DNA from: Blastochloris viridis
GTDB lineage: Bacteria > Pseudomonadota > Alphaproteobacteria > Rhizobiales > Xanthobacteraceae
Assembly: GCF_001402875.1 (NCBI RefSeq)
Contig: NZ_CP012946.1
Location: 1,466,001-1,530,000 of the forward strand
Direction: 5' to 3'
Length of the DNA stretch: 64,000 bases
Position numbers and translations under genes: made by a program. The first letter of the stretch is position 1; every line of letters starts with the position of its first letter. The notes beneath the pieces were generated by a model. That model was not told where the DNA came from. It saw only the letters and a list, made by a program, of their open reading frames with translations, and searched no databases. Positions 6,741 to 16,949 of this stretch are shown piece after piece.

Positions 6741-7989
6741 CAGGGCGATCGGGTGAAGAAAGGGGTGACAAAGGCCTGAAGTGCTGAATCTGTCGGTTCC
6801 TCCGATTCGGATGCGGAGGATGGGCGATGGAGCCAGCGGAACCGGACTTTGCCGCGCTTGGGGAAGCTCTTGTTTTCCTGGACTATTTCAAGGACATGCC
6901 CGACCCGCGCCAGCGCGGCAAGGTGATGTACTCGCTGGAGGAGGTGCTGCTGCTGTGCCTGCTGGCGGTGCTGGCCGGCGCCGAGACCTTCGTCGACATC
7001 GCAAGGTTCGGCGAGACGAAGCTCGACCTGCTGCGCCGGTTCCGCACGTTTCTCCATGGCACCCCCTCGCACGACCACCTCGGCGACATCCTCGCCACCC
7101 TCGATGCTGCGCAGTTCCAGCGTTGCTTCGTCGCCTGGGTGGCGGCGGTGACCGGGGCGCCCGCAGACGTGATCGCCATCGACGGCAAGACGCTGCGCCG
7201 CTCGGCTAAGAGGGACGCCAAGGCGGCGGTCCACATGGTGTCCGCCTTCGCGGCGCGCCAGCGCCTGGTGCTCGGCCAGGTCAAGGTGGCCGACAAGTCG
7301 AACGAGATCGTCGCCATCCCCCAACTGCTCTCCCTGCTGTCGATCGAGGGCGCCATCGTCACCATCGACGCCATGGGCTGCCAGCGCGCCATCGCCGCGC
7401 AAATCCTCGCCCAGAAGGCCGACTATGTGCTGGCCCTGAAAGGCAACCAGGGCAGCTTGCGAGAGGACGTCGAGCTGTTCGCCGCCGAGCAGAAAGCCAA
7501 TGGTTTCAAGGACACAGCGATCAGCCGCCATCACAGCGTCGATGGCGATCACGGCCGCATCGAGACCCGCACCACCACGGTGATGCACGACGTGGCTTGG
7601 CTCCGAGACCGTCACGATTGGCCCGGCCTGACCAGTGTCGTCATGGTCGAAAGCATGCGCGAGATCGGCGCCAAGTGCGAGCAGGAGACCCGCTTCTACA
7701 TCGCCTCGCTGGCGTCCCCGGCCGACCAGCTCGGACCCGTCATCCGCAGCCATTGGGCGGTGGAGAACAGCCTGCATTGGATCATGGACATGGTGTTCCG
7801 CGATGACGACTGCCGCGTCCGCACCGATCACGCCCCCGCCAATTTCACCACCCTCAAGCACATGGCCCTCAATCTCATCCGCAAGGCCCCGGGCAAGGAT
7901 TCTCTCCGCCTCAAGCGAAAAGTCGCCGCCTGGGACGACGACTTCCTCGCAAGTCTCCTGGCAGCGTGATTTTTCACCCGATTGCCCTG
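6741..7989 (+). mobile_element. Complete ISAs1-family insertion sequence (1249 bp)
   Basis: The left terminal repeat starts CAGGGCGATCGGGTGAAGAA at 6741. The right one, read inward on the minus strand from 7989, is CAGGGCAATCGGGTGAAAA. The two differ at only two positions over 19 bases. A perfect 10-bp direct repeat flanks the element. Inside is one intact 380-codon transposase gene. Perfect target duplications and an intact gene point to a recent insertion. Confidence 0.95.
6827..7969 (+). CDS. ISAs1 family transposase
   Basis: DDE transposase of the ISAs1 / H-repeat-associated type, 380 residues, full length. The N-terminal region has the family pattern FLDYFKDMPDPRQRGKVMYSL. The catalytic domain has the first Asp in AIDGKTLRRSA near residue 123, the second Asp in IVTIDAMGCQ near residue 185, LALKGNQG, and the Glu in HWAVENSLHWIMDMVFRDDDCRVR near residue 310. 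The stop lies just inside the right terminal repeat. No frameshift or internal stop is present, so it is probably active. Confidence 0.95.
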   Translation: MEPAEPDFAALGEALVFLDYFKDMPDPRQRGKVMYSLEEVLLLCLLAVLAGAETFVDIARFGETKLDLLRRFRTFLHGTPSHDHLGDILATLDAAQFQRCFVAWVAAVTGAPADVIAIDGKTLRRSAKRDAKAAVHMVSAFAARQRLVLGQVKVADKSNEIVAIPQLLSLLSIEGAIVTIDAMGCQRAIAAQILAQKADYVLALKGNQGSLREDVELFAAEQKANGFKDTAISRHHSVDGDHGRIETRTTTVMHDVAWLRDRHDWPGLTSVVMVESMREIGAKCEQETRFYIASLASPADQLGPVIRSHWAVENSLHWIMDMVFRDDDCRVRTDHAPANFTTLKHMALNLIRKAPGKDSLRLKRKVAAWDDDFLASLLAA

Positions 7990-7999
7990 CCACCGGCAC
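7990..7999. repeat. Target-site duplication, right copy
   Basis: Exact repeat of the CCACCGGCAC found at 6731-6740, directly beyond the right end of the ISAs1-family element. Confidence 0.9.
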
Positions 8000-8501
8000 G
8001 TGCGTGCGGGCGCGGGCCGCATTTGCGCGTGGTGTACCGCAGGTCGCGGAGTCCCTGGAGGCATGTGACGATCGGGTGCGCAAAAGCGGCTTTGCTTTGA
8101 TAGTTTTGGTTTGACAATAAAATGTCACATAACAGCAACCCTAACAGGTCTGCTTAGCTGAACCCGACAATCCTCCATTTCTGCATGGATCGACGCGGCT
8201 GCGGATGGCAGGCGAACCTATCGCTTATTTCGACGTGGACCCGTGGCGCGTCAGTTCGATTGTGTGTTGCATCAAAATAGAAGCGGCGCCAACTTATGTA
8301 TAAGAGCCCCACCTCTGGTTGATAATCTGCATCATCCAAGTGTTCGTGTGGTTGTTTGAAAAAAATTAAATGATTTAATTTATGACATCGTCCGCTGCGT
8401 AATGCTGGGGGCGGCGTCGGCAGCACAGGTGCAGTTGTTCTCAAGGTGGATGTTTGCCGTCCGCCGCCGACAATGCTCATTCTTGGATGGAGCCGGTATT
8501 T
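8000..8501. other. Gene-free, AT-rich stretch upstream of the first chemoreceptor
   Basis: No credible reading frame lies here on either strand. Bases from 8100 to 8400 are clearly AT-richer than the rest of the window. They include an inverted repeat TGACA-N6-TGTCA at 8112-8127 and a run of A/T at 8358-8385. This should contain the promoter of the chemoreceptor and, before the IS came in, the promoter of the zf-CHCC gene. Confidence 0.5.
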
Positions 8502-10514
8502 ATGCGCGTGAATCTCAAGATCGGCCAAAAGCTCGGCGTCAGTGCCGCCATCGGCATGGCGCTGGTGCTCACCCTCGTCGTGGTGTCTCGAATTTCGTTG
8601 GGAAAGGTCGACGACGCCACCAATTCGCTCGAACGCGCCGCCGGGCTGGTCGACAAGCTGTCCGACAGCAAGATCGACCTCCGCGATATGAGGGCGCTGT
8701 TCTATCAGGCCAATATCGCCACCAGTGTCGATGGCGTCGACGCTGCGGTCGGCGAGTTCGAGAAGCTCGCGCCGCTGCTGTCGGAGCGGGTTGCGATGAT
8801 CGCGGGCGCCTCCGCGCTGGACGCCAACCGCGACCGGCTGGCGCGGGCCAGCACCCAGGTGAACGCCTATCTGGTCGGATGGCGCGAGGCGGTCGCCTTG
8901 CAGCGGCAGGTCGTCCAAACCCAGCGGTCGTTCATCGACACCGTCGACACCTGGCTCAAGGACGTCGCCGCGCTGAAGGCGACCGCCTCTCGCATGGGTG
9001 CGGATGCGTCTGGCCTGGTCGAGGGCATCGACGGCCATGTGACGGAGGCGCGCTCGGGCATCTGGCGCTTCTTCGCCACCGGCGACGAACAGCTTAAGAC
9101 CCAGGTCCATGCCGGCGTCGACGCTGGGCTTCGCGAACTGCGCCAATTGCAGGCGAAGTACCCGTCGCCGCAGATCGAAGCGGCTGTCTCCACCTTGACC
9201 GGGCTCGCCGAGCGGCACCGCGCGGCGTTCGATGCGGTCAGCTCGGCGATCCGCCAGCGGACGGCGGAGGTCTCGAAAAGCGCCAAGCTTCGTGTCGAGG
9301 CGACGAAACTGGTCGACGAGGCGCTGGCGGCGGCCAGCTCGCACGCGGCTGCGCTCAATGGCGAGGTCGATGCGGCGGTCAGCAGCGCCGGCACGTCCGG
9401 CATCGTGCTCGGGGCGCTCACGGTGCTGGTGATGGCGGGCTCGGCGGTGTTCGGCTTCGTCGGCGTCGGCAGCCCGATCCGCCGCATCGCCGGCGTGCTC
9501 GAACAGCTCGCGGCAGGAAACAAGACCGTCGCCATCCCGTTCATCGCCCGCGGCGATGAGATCGGCGAGACCGCTCGCGCCGCCCAGGTGTTCAAGGACA
9601 ATCTGGTTCGCATGGACGAAATGGCAGCCGAGCGCGAGGAGGCGGAGGCCCGCGCCGACGCCGAGAAGAAGCGGGCGATGCACCAGCTGGCCGCCTCGTT
9701 CGAGGGCGCGGTCGGCGGCATCATCGGCGCAGTGTCGAGCGCGGCGACCCAGTTGCAGGGTGCGGCGCAGACCATGTCCGCCGCCGCCGAGCAGACCAAC
9801 CGCCAGTCGACGGCGGTGGCGAGCGCGTCGGAAGAAGCCTCGACCAACGTCCAGACCGTGGCGTCCGCAGCCGAGGAACTGTCGGCGTCGGTGTCGGAGA
9901 TTGGCCGGCGGGTCAGCGAATCCGCCCGTATCGCCGCCGAGGCCGCCAAGGATGCCGACGCCACTGCCGGCAAAGTCGCCCGGCTGTCGCAGGCGGCGCA
10001 GAAGATCGGCGACATCGTCGGGCTGATCTCGACCATCGCCGGCCAGACCAACCTTCTCGCCCTCAACGCCACCATCGAAGCGGCACGGGCGGGCGATGCC
10101 GGCCGCGGCTTTGCGGTGGTGGCCTCGGAGGTCAAGTCGCTGGCCGACCAGACCGCCAAGGCCACCGCGGAAATCTCGGCGCAGATCGAGGAGATTCAGT
10201 CGTCGACGGCGGAATCGGCCACCGCGATCGGCCAGATCACGGAAACCATCCGCCGGATGAACGAGATCGCCACCACCATCGCCTCGGCGGTGGAGCAGCA
10301 GGGTGCCGCCACCAGCGAGATTGCCCGCAACGTCCAGCAGGCGTCGAGCGGCACCGCCGAGGTGTCGAGCAACATCGTCGGGGTGACGCGGGCGGCGTCG
10401 GATTCCTCGGCGGCGTCGAGCCAGGTGCTGGCGGCGGCCGGCAGTCTGGCCAGCCAATCGAGCGTCCTGCAGACCGAGGTCGCCCAGTTCCTCCGCACGG
10501 TACGCCAAGCCTGA
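8502..10514 (+). CDS. Methyl-accepting chemotaxis protein 1
   Basis: Transmembrane chemoreceptor that signals through CheW/CheA. From ATG 8502 (GGAG 9 bases upstream) it has 670 residues. There is a cytoplasmic start, TM1 at about 11-34, a long helical periplasmic sensor of about 260 residues (perhaps a helical bimodular type), TM2 at about 297-320, then HAMP ([16 protein letters not shown]). The signalling domain has the conserved hairpin tip [28 protein letters not shown] with [18 protein letters not shown]. It lacks a C-terminal NWETF-type CheR/CheB tether. The second half is almost identical to that of the next gene. An ATG at 8454 is in frame but less likely. The ligand is unknown. Confidence 0.93.
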   Translation: MRVNLKIGQKLGVSAAIGMALVLTLVVVSRISLGKVDDATNSLERAAGLVDKLSDSKIDLRDMRALFYQANIATSVDGVDAAVGEFEKLAPLLSERVAMIAGASALDANRDRLARASTQVNAYLVGWREAVALQRQVVQTQRSFIDTVDTWLKDVAALKATASRMGADASGLVEGIDGHVTEARSGIWRFFATGDEQLKTQVHAGVDAGLRELRQLQAKYPSPQIEAAVSTLTGLAERHRAAFDAVSSAIRQRTAEVSKSAKLRVEATKLVDEALAAASSHAAALNGEVDAAVSSAGTSGIVLGALTVLVMAGSAVFGFVGVGSPIRRIAGVLEQLAAGNKTVAIPFIARGDEIGETARAAQVFKDNLVRMDEMAAEREEAEARADAEKKRAMHQLAASFEGAVGGIIGAVSSAATQLQGAAQTMSAAAEQTNRQSTAVASASEEASTNVQTVASAAEELSASVSEIGRRVSESARIAAEAAKDADATAGKVARLSQAAQKIGDIVGLISTIAGQTNLLALNATIEAARAGDAGRGFAVVASEVKSLADQTAKATAEISAQIEEIQSSTAESATAIGQITETIRRMNEIATTIASAVEQQGAATSEIARNVQQASSGTAEVSSNIVGVTRAASDSSAASSQVLAAAGSLASQSSVLQTEVAQFLRTVRQA

Positions 10515-10900
10515 TCTGGAGCCCGGTCTGACCGGGCACGGATCCCACGGAGCATTGCTTTCGGCCGCGTGCGGGAACGCACGTGGCCGTTGGCGTTTTT
10601 TGCCGTCGTGCGCCCCGGATCATCCCCGCGCCAGGGGCGACCGCCGGCGCGGCGGTCGATGCGAGGAGAATGATCCGCACGCCCGCAGGCGGCGCGGACG
10701 ATCAGCGGCGACGACCGCGCGGCGGCGCAACAACCCGACGCTCGGCGATCGCGGCACAGTGACGAACGGTTAAGCCGATCCCGTTACCGTTTAACAATTG
10801 TCGATAACATCTTAGGGCTTTGTTTTGACGCCTTTGCCATCAGGAGAGCGGGCCGTCGGCGACGGACGGGATGCGGGCGCCGAATAGCGGGGAGATCGGT
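10515..10900. other. Gap between the two chemoreceptor genes
   Basis: It holds an intrinsic terminator (10562-10601, listed) and then about 300 bases without a convincing gene. The AT-rich part from 10745 to 10835 is the likely promoter area of the second chemoreceptor. Confidence 0.5.
10562..10601 (+). terminator. Rho-independent terminator after chemoreceptor 1
   Basis: A 12-bp stem CGGCCGCGTGCG / CGCACGTGGCCG with a GGAA loop is followed after six bases by six T. It separates the two chemoreceptor genes into their own transcripts. Confidence 0.75.
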
Positions 10901-12952
10901 ATGGCCGAGGTCATCGGGGCGGCGAAACCAACGTTGGCGAAGCTGGCGCTGACGATCGGTGCCAAGCTCGGCATCAGCGCGGCCGTCGGGGTGATCCTGG
11001 TCGTTGCCATGTCGTTGTCCGCGCGGTTCGCCACCGACGATATCGATGCGGCGTCCGGCGCGCTCGACAAGAGCAGCACCATCGTCGTCGGAATGCTGCA
11101 GTCGCAGACTGCGCTGGAACAGCTGCGGGTCATCGCCGCCGATGCCCGCACCGCCACCACCAAGGACGCGGTCGACGCCATCGCCGCCGCACTCGACGCG
11201 CTGGCGGCCTCGACGCGCGAGCGGATCGGCGTGCTCGCCCAGCACGCCGACAGCGCCGAAAACCGCGACCGGATCGCCCAGGCATTGCCGGCTGTCGACG
11301 GCTACGCCGGCAAGATCAAGGAGATCGTGGCGGCGCAGGGCGCGGTCATCGCGGCCGGCGCGTCGATCCATACCCTCGACCGCACCTGGATGCAGGCGCT
11401 GGCGAACACGCGCGACTCGTTCGAGATCGCGGATGCGCCCGACCTCGCCAGCGCGGTCGACCGTGTCGAAAGCGGCGTCAACGATGCACGCGCTGCGTTC
11501 TGGCGGTGGTATGCCACCGAGGATGCCACGCTGCGCGTGCGCATCGTCGGCATGTTCGACATGGCGACGGCGCGGGTGCGGATGTCGGAGAATGCCGGCA
11601 CCGACCCCAGCGTCCGCGAGGCGATGCAGACCTTGATCGCCACGGTTGCGCGGTACCGTCAGGCGCTCGATGCCGCGGTGACCGCGGTGGCGCAGCGCAA
11701 CGCGGCGGCGGCGGCGGCGCAGCCGCTGCGCGAGACTGCCGGCCGGCTGATCACCGAGACCGTGGCCGCGGTCGAGGCGGCCAACAGCGGCAACACCGCG
11801 AAGGTCACCGCATCCATCGGAGCGGCGCAGACGAGTGCACTGGCATTCGGCGCGCTGGCGGTGCTGGTGATGATCGGCTCGGCGGTGTTCGGCGTGTTCG
11901 CCATCGGGCGTCCGATCGGCAAGATTGCCGCCGTGCTCGAACGCCTGGCTGGCGGTGACCGTGGCGTCACCATCCCGTTCGTGGGGCGCGGCGACGAGGT
12001 CGGCGAAACCGCCCGTGCCGCACAGGTATTCAAGGACAATCTGGTTCGCATGGACGAGATGGCAGCCGAGCAGAAGGCCGCCGACCTCCGCCTTCAAGCC
12101 GAGAAGGCCGAGGCGACGCGGGCGCTGGCCGACACCTTCGAGCGTGCGGTCGGCGGCATCATCGGCGCGGTGTCGAGCGCGGCGACCCAGTTGCAGGGCG
12201 CAGCGCAGACCATGTCGGCGGCGGCCGACCAGACCAACCAGCGTTCGGTTGCCGTGGCGAGCGCCTCGGAGGAGGCGACGTCGAACGTCGAGACGGTGGC
12301 CTCGGCGGCGGAGGAGCTGGCGGCGTCGGTGTCGGAGATCGGCCGGCGGGTCAACGAATCCGCCCGCATCGCCGCCGAGGCCGCCAAGGACGCCGACGAA
12401 ACCGCGAGCAAGGTCGCCCGGCTGTCGCAGGCGGCGCAGAAGATCGGCGATATCGTCGGGCTGATCTCGACCATCGCCGGCCAGACCAACCTCTTGGCGC
12501 TCAACGCTACCATCGAGGCGGCCCGAGCGGGCGACGCCGGCCGCGGCTTCGCGGTGGTGGCCTCGGAGGTCAAGTCTCTGGCCGACCAGACCGCCAAGGC
12601 CACCGCGGAAATCTCGGCGCAGATCGAGGAGATCCAGTCCTCGACCGCGGAATCAGCCACCGCGATCGGCCAGATCACCGAGATCATTCGCCAGTTGAAC
12701 GAGATCGCCACCACCATCGCCTCGGCGGTGGAGGAGCAGGGTGCCGCGACGACCGAAATTGCCCGCAACGTCCAGCAGGCCTCGAGCGGCACGGCGGAGG
12801 TGTCGAGCAACATCGTCGGGGTGACCAAGGCGGCGGCCGACTCCTCGGTGGCCTCCGCTCAGGTGCTGGCGGCGGCCGGCAACCTCGCCCAGCAGTCCGG
12901 CGTGCTCAAGGCCGAGGTCGAGCGCTTCATTGCCACGGTGCGGGCGGCGTGA
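10901..12952 (+). CDS. Methyl-accepting chemotaxis protein 2
   Basis: Second chemoreceptor, 683 residues from ATG 10901, which has GGGGAG six bases upstream; an ATG at 10871 is possible. TM1 lies at about 25-48, the helical periplasmic sensor runs to about residue 305, TM2 is at about 310-335 ([21 protein letters not shown]), followed by HAMP ([16 protein letters not shown]) and the signalling domain with the same hairpin tip as receptor 1. The sensor half differs clearly from receptor 1, while the part from [16 protein letters not shown] onward is nearly the same. That indicates tandem duplication with divergence of ligand specificity or homogenisation of the signalling half. Confidence 0.93.
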   Translation: MAEVIGAAKPTLAKLALTIGAKLGISAAVGVILVVAMSLSARFATDDIDAASGALDKSSTIVVGMLQSQTALEQLRVIAADARTATTKDAVDAIAAALDALAASTRERIGVLAQHADSAENRDRIAQALPAVDGYAGKIKEIVAAQGAVIAAGASIHTLDRTWMQALANTRDSFEIADAPDLASAVDRVESGVNDARAAFWRWYATEDATLRVRIVGMFDMATARVRMSENAGTDPSVREAMQTLIATVARYRQALDAAVTAVAQRNAAAAAAQPLRETAGRLITETVAAVEAANSGNTAKVTASIGAAQTSALAFGALAVLVMIGSAVFGVFAIGRPIGKIAAVLERLAGGDRGVTIPFVGRGDEVGETARAAQVFKDNLVRMDEMAAEQKAADLRLQAEKAEATRALADTFERAVGGIIGAVSSAATQLQGAAQTMSAAADQTNQRSVAVASASEEATSNVETVASAAEELAASVSEIGRRVNESARIAAEAAKDADETASKVARLSQAAQKIGDIVGLISTIAGQTNLLALNATIEAARAGDAGRGFAVVASEVKSLADQTAKATAEISAQIEEIQSSTAESATAIGQITEIIRQLNEIATTIASAVEEQGAATTEIARNVQQASSGTAEVSSNIVGVTKAAADSSVASAQVLAAAGNLAQQSGVLKAEVERFIATVRAA

Positions 12953-13099
12953 GCGCCGCGTCCTTTGGTCAATTGATTGCGCGACGGGCGCATGCTGGTG
13001 AAGGGGGTGACGTGTTGGCCGCTGCGCCGGATTCCAATCCGGAACCCTTGGCCGAATTGCCCCGCCCGGCGTTACTGTCTCCCAAGCGTTTGATCATTG

Positions 13100-13852
13100 A
13101 TGCCTAACTTCCATCACGACGGCCTCGACATTGCCTATCTCGACCAGGGTGACGGCGAGCCGATCGTGCTCGTCCACGGCTTCGCTTCCACCAAGGAGGT
13201 GAACTGGGTCTATCCCGGCTGGGTGGCGACGCTGACCCAGGCCGGCCGCCGGGTTATCGCGCTCGACAATCGCGGCCACGGCCAGTCCGGCAAGCTCTAC
13301 CTGCCCGACCTCTACGGCACCCGGCTGATGGCGGACGACGTCGCGGCGCTGCTCGATCACCTCGACCTGCCCCGCGCCGACGTGATGGGCTATTCGATGG
13401 GTGCTCGCATCACCGCGTTCCTGGCGCTCAAGCGGCCGGAGCGGGTGCGCTCGGCCATCCTCGGCGGGCTCGGCATCCATCTGGTCGACGGTGTCGGCCT
13501 GCCGGCCTCGATCGCCGCGGCGCTGGAGGCCCCGACGCTGGCGGATGTCCGCGACCGCCAGGGCCGCACCTTCCGCGCCTTCGCCGAGCAGACCCGCAGC
13601 GATCTCAAGGCGCTCGCCGCCTGCATCCGCGGCTCGCGCCAGACCATGACCGAGGACGAGGCCCGCGCGCTGGCGGTGCCGGTGCTGGTGGCGGTGGGCT
13701 CGACCGACGAGGTGTCCGGTTCCGGTCCGGCGCTGGTGGCGCTGATCCCCGGCGCCGAGCATCTTTGCGTCCCCGGCCGCGACCACATGCACGCGGTAGG
13801 CGACAAGGCGTTCAAGGCCGGGGTGCTGGAGTTCCTGAAGCGGCGACCGTAA
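13100..13852 (+). CDS. Alpha/beta-fold hydrolase
   Basis: Hydrolase of 250 residues with the oxyanion motif VLVHGFAS, the strand IALDNRGHGQSG, the nucleophile elbow GYSMGAR (Ser near residue 98) and a C-terminal His in GRDHMHAVGDK. Together with an Asp in GSTDEVSG this gives a Ser-Asp-His triad. A TTG one codon upstream is also in frame. It is probably an esterase or a ring-cleavage-type hydrolase, but the substrate cannot be read from the sequence. It is convergent with the enoyl-CoA hydratase gene. Confidence 0.88.
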   Translation: MPNFHHDGLDIAYLDQGDGEPIVLVHGFASTKEVNWVYPGWVATLTQAGRRVIALDNRGHGQSGKLYLPDLYGTRLMADDVAALLDHLDLPRADVMGYSMGARITAFLALKRPERVRSAILGGLGIHLVDGVGLPASIAAALEAPTLADVRDRQGRTFRAFAEQTRSDLKALAACIRGSRQTMTEDEARALAVPVLVAVGSTDEVSGSGPALVALIPGAEHLCVPGRDHMHAVGDKAFKAGVLEFLKRRP

Positions 13853-14060
13853 CGCAGCGGGGTGACGTTCGAGTCATGTTGCTGGCACGGCGGTTGAGCT
13901 TGCCTCGAATCCAGAGTCGGATGAATCGGTTGCGAGCCGATGCTCAGATTGCCGTTTCAGCGGAGAATGGCGGGTTGACCGGTGGGGTACCCCCGCTCGC
14001 CCCATTCGGACCAGCGGGGAGCCCGGCGGAAAGGGATGTTCCGGTGACCGGAAGGAAACT

Positions 14061-14077
14061 CCGGCCTGAACGGCCGG
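14061..14077 (-). terminator. Possible terminator after the enoyl-CoA hydratase gene
   Basis: Read on the minus strand, CCGG-CC and GG-CCGG form a 6-bp stem with a 5-base loop, followed by AGTTTCC. The T tract is short, so activity is uncertain. It lies 9 bases past the stop. Confidence 0.4.
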
Positions 14078-14085
14078 GTTTCGGA

Positions 14086-14889
14086 TCACGCCCCCTTGAA
14101 CAGCGGCGGGCGCTTTTCCAGGAATGCGGTGCGGCCCTCGGCATAGTCGGCGCTGTCGAAGCAGGCGTCCGCCAGCGCACCAAGCGTCCCGGCGTCGGCG
14201 GTGCCGAGGCCGGCCGCGGCGTTGATGGCGGCCTTCGCGGCCTTCAGCGTCAGCGGTGCGTTGCCGGCGATCAGTTCCGCGGCCTGGGTGACGTCGGCTT
14301 CAAGCGTCGTGTCGTCGACCACCCGTGTCAGCAGCCCGAGCGCCAATGCTTCGTCGGCCTTGACCCGGCGGGCGGTGAAAAACAATTCCTTGGCGCGCAT
14401 CGGCCCCAGCGCGGCCACCACCTGCGCCATGGCGCCGGGGGGGTAGCCGACGCCGAGGCGGCCGGCGGGAATGCCGAATTCGGCGCTCGCCCCGGCGATG
14501 CGCAGGTCGGTGGCCAGCGCCAGCCCGAGACCGCCGCCGAGGCAGAAGCCGCGGATCATCGCGATGGTGGGCTTGGCGGCGTGGCACAGCGCGTCGAATG
14601 CCTCGCCATTGACGGCTTCGTAGGCGCGGGCGCCAGCGGCGGTGGCGCGGACGGTTTCGAACTCGGAGATGTCGGCGCCGGAGGCGAACGGGCCATCGCC
14701 CGCGCCGCGCACCACGATCACCCGCACGTCGCGGTGACGCTCAAGCGCCGCCACCAACTTCGGCACCGCCTGCCACATCGCGAGCGTCAGGGCGTTGCGG
14801 CGGGCGGGGTTGTCGAGGATGAGCCAGCCGATCTGGCCCTCGACGCGGGCCGTCAGCTTCTCGGTCGGCGAGGGCAGGCTCTCAGACAT
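14086..14889 (-). CDS. Enoyl-CoA hydratase/isomerase family protein
   Basis: Crotonase-fold enzyme of 267 residues that acts on acyl-CoA thioesters. The family signature is visible as ASGADISEF (oxyanion strand, near residue 70) and KPTIAMIRGFCLGGGLGLALATDLRIAG (near residue 107), then SAEFGIPAGRLGVGYPPG. In the place of the catalytic Glu pair of true hydratases it shows Phe-Gly and Gly-Val-Gly-Tyr, so the exact reaction (hydratase, isomerase or hydrolase) is not certain. The start is the ATG at 14889. Confidence 0.88.
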   Translation of the reverse strand: MSESLPSPTEKLTARVEGQIGWLILDNPARRNALTLAMWQAVPKLVAALERHRDVRVIVVRGAGDGPFASGADISEFETVRATAAGARAYEAVNGEAFDALCHAAKPTIAMIRGFCLGGGLGLALATDLRIAGASAEFGIPAGRLGVGYPPGAMAQVVAALGPMRAKELFFTARRVKADEALALGLLTRVVDDTTLEADVTQAAELIAGNAPLTLKAAKAAINAAAGLGTADAGTLGALADACFDSADYAEGRTAFLEKRPPLFKGA

Positions 14890-15086
14890 GGCGGCTCCCC
14901 ATCATGCTGGCTCGGCTGGTGCTGTTGCGATCGCGCCACCGGCCTCGCCGAAATTTCTCGCCGGAGCGCCCGTCCTTGTGCCGATCGAACGACGAAATTC
15001 AGGCGCCGCGGGCCGGTTTGGTACCACAGGCGGGCAGGGGCCCTATGGTAGACTATGGTTTGAATTGGTCCTTTGCGGAGGGTGTT

Positions 15087-15941
15087 ATGCCCCATCGCTC
15101 GTTTCGTCGCGCCGTTCCTCCTCTGCCCAATGCCGATCCGGTGTGGGACCGGCTGCGACGGGAAGCCGAAGCCGTGATCGATGCCGACCCGGTGCTGGCG
15201 GCGTTCGTGATGACGAGCGTCCTCAATCACGACACGCTGGAGGCGGCGGTGGCGCACCGGCTCGCGGCGCGGCTCGACCATGCCGATGTGTCGGACGAAC
15301 TGATCCGCCATGCCTATGCCGAGGCGCTCGACGCCGATCCGTCGATCGGCGCGGCATTCCGTTCCGACATCATGGCGGTGGCCGACCGCGACCCGGCGAC
15401 GACGCGGTTCATCGAGGCGGTGCTTTATTACAAGGGCTTCCACGCCATCCAGACCCACCGGCTGGCGCATTGGCTGTGGACGGTTGGCCGGCGCGATTTC
15501 GCGCTGTACCTGCAAAGCCGGTCGTCGTCGGTGTTCCAGTGCGACATCCACCCGGCGGCACAGATCGGCCGCGGCATCTTTCTCGACCACGCCACCGGCC
15601 TGGTGGTCGGCGCCACCGCAGTGATCGAGGACGACGTCTCCATGCTGCATTCGGTGACGCTGGGCGGCACCGGCAAGGAGCGCGGCGACCGTCATCCCAA
15701 GGTGCGCCGCGGCGTGATGATCGGCGCCGGCGCCAAGATCCTCGGCAATATCGAGATCGGCCACTGCGCCCGCATCGCCGCCGGATCGGTGGTGCTGAAG
15801 GACGTGCCGCACAACACCACCGTTGCCGGCGTGCCAGCGCGCGTGGTGGGCGACGCCGGCTGTTCCGAGCCGTCACGGCTGATGGACCAGATGCTGGACG
15901 CCCTGACCGCCAGGTCGGGCCGGCAGCGCGAAATCGGCTGA
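15087..15941 (+). CDS. cysE: Serine O-acetyltransferase
   Basis: First step of cysteine synthesis: acetyl-CoA plus L-serine to O-acetylserine. From ATG 15087 (strong GGAGG just upstream) it has 284 residues, the normal size. The helical N-terminal domain (LPNADPVWDRLRREAEAVIDADP) is followed by KGFHAIQTHRLAHWLW and the left-handed beta-helix hexapeptide repeats IHPAAQIGRGIFLDHATGLVVGAT. TLGGTGKERGDRHPKV and the C-terminal AGVPARVVG also match. An in-frame ATG at 15045 would add 14 residues. Confidence 0.95.
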   Translation: MPHRSFRRAVPPLPNADPVWDRLRREAEAVIDADPVLAAFVMTSVLNHDTLEAAVAHRLAARLDHADVSDELIRHAYAEALDADPSIGAAFRSDIMAVADRDPATTRFIEAVLYYKGFHAIQTHRLAHWLWTVGRRDFALYLQSRSSSVFQCDIHPAAQIGRGIFLDHATGLVVGATAVIEDDVSMLHSVTLGGTGKERGDRHPKVRRGVMIGAGAKILGNIEIGHCARIAAGSVVLKDVPHNTTVAGVPARVVGDAGCSEPSRLMDQMLDALTARSGRQREIG

Positions 15942-15978
15942 CCGAGCGGACCTGGGAGCGTGCAACGGCATGGCGCGA

Positions 15979-16722
15979 TCAAGGTGCCGCCGGCTGCACG
16001 GCAACAAGCAGATCGGCGATGTCCTCAAGGTGGATGAGCTCGCCGCGATCGCGCGGTGTGGCGGGTTCCGGCGTGTCGTCCAGCCAGCACCGCAGCCGCG
16101 GCGTTTGCCGCACCAGCGTGAAGAATCGCTCAGCCTCGATCAGGCCGACACGGAGCGGCGGTGAGGCCACGCCGTCGTGATAGTCGGCGGCGTTGGCGCG
16201 CGAGCAGAATGTGGCGAGGGCGCCGGGCGAGATCGGCGGCCCGGCGATCAGTGGCGACAGGCAGAGGCGGGCGGAGGTGCGCCCCGCCGTGCCGCTCATC
16301 AGGCTTACGCTCGATACGGTGTGGCCATGGGCGGCAGCTTCGGCGTAGGTGGTGGCGATCCGTGCCGGAAACGCCGGGTCGAAATAGTCGATCAGGAATT
16401 CGGCCAGGGCGTGGAAAAACCGTTTCATCCACGCCGCGTCGATTGGAGGCTGCGTTCCCGCAAAGGTTGTAACCGCCAGACCCGAGGCGTGGGCGTAGAG
16501 AAACAGTGCCAGAAGCCTGGCGGGGTCGAACGCGGTCTGCCGGGACACCGCGTCCGCATCGCCCGCCTCGCCGTCGACGGGAACCCGTCCGAGCCGGAAC
16601 GCGCGCTGGGCGGCCTCGAGATCCGCCAAAGACAGTCTCCCGCCGCTGCGGTGACAGCGGGCGCGCAGATGTTCGAATACGGCCGACGCGATCTCGGGCC
16701 AACGAGGAGAGGGAACCGTCAT
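15979..16722 (-). CDS. Protein of unknown function (247 residues)
   Basis: A sustained frame from ATG 16722, ending convergent with cysE. It has no signal peptide or membrane span. The start WPEIASAVFEHLRARCHRSGG and the end VGLIEAERFFTLVRQTPRLRCWL each look helical, and the C-terminal third is faintly like a winged-helix regulator. That likeness is too weak to name a family. It is upstream of nothing obviously linked. Confidence 0.6.
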   Translation of the reverse strand: MTVPSPRWPEIASAVFEHLRARCHRSGGRLSLADLEAAQRAFRLGRVPVDGEAGDADAVSRQTAFDPARLLALFLYAHASGLAVTTFAGTQPPIDAAWMKRFFHALAEFLIDYFDPAFPARIATTYAEAAAHGHTVSSVSLMSGTAGRTSARLCLSPLIAGPPISPGALATFCSRANAADYHDGVASPPLRVGLIEAERFFTLVRQTPRLRCWLDDTPEPATPRDRGELIHLEDIADLLVAVQPAAP

Positions 16723-16949
16723 CCGCACGCTCTGAAGTCAGCCGTATCTGAAACTTGCTGAAGCTACCTCAACTATAAAATGTGGCAACAGCCTCGCTCA
16801 ACGAATGCTCCAATAGATGCGGGTGCGACAGCTTGCCGCTGCGGTTCCGGGTTCCCGCCAATTTGCAGATATCAGCGGGCGCGCCGCGCAGAGAGGCGCG
16901 TTGCAGCAGCTTCTGGCGGATCAGCCGGAATTCGGCTGGACGGTGAAGC

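Noticed and set aside
6614..8128. A minus-strand frame running through the insertion sequence into the zf-CHCC upstream region
   Set aside because: It only exists because of the insertion and is antisense to the transposase for most of its length.
8154..10508. A long minus-strand frame over the first chemoreceptor
   Set aside because: It mirrors the receptor gene on the other strand, is rich in Arg/Gly/Asp and has no recognisable domain.
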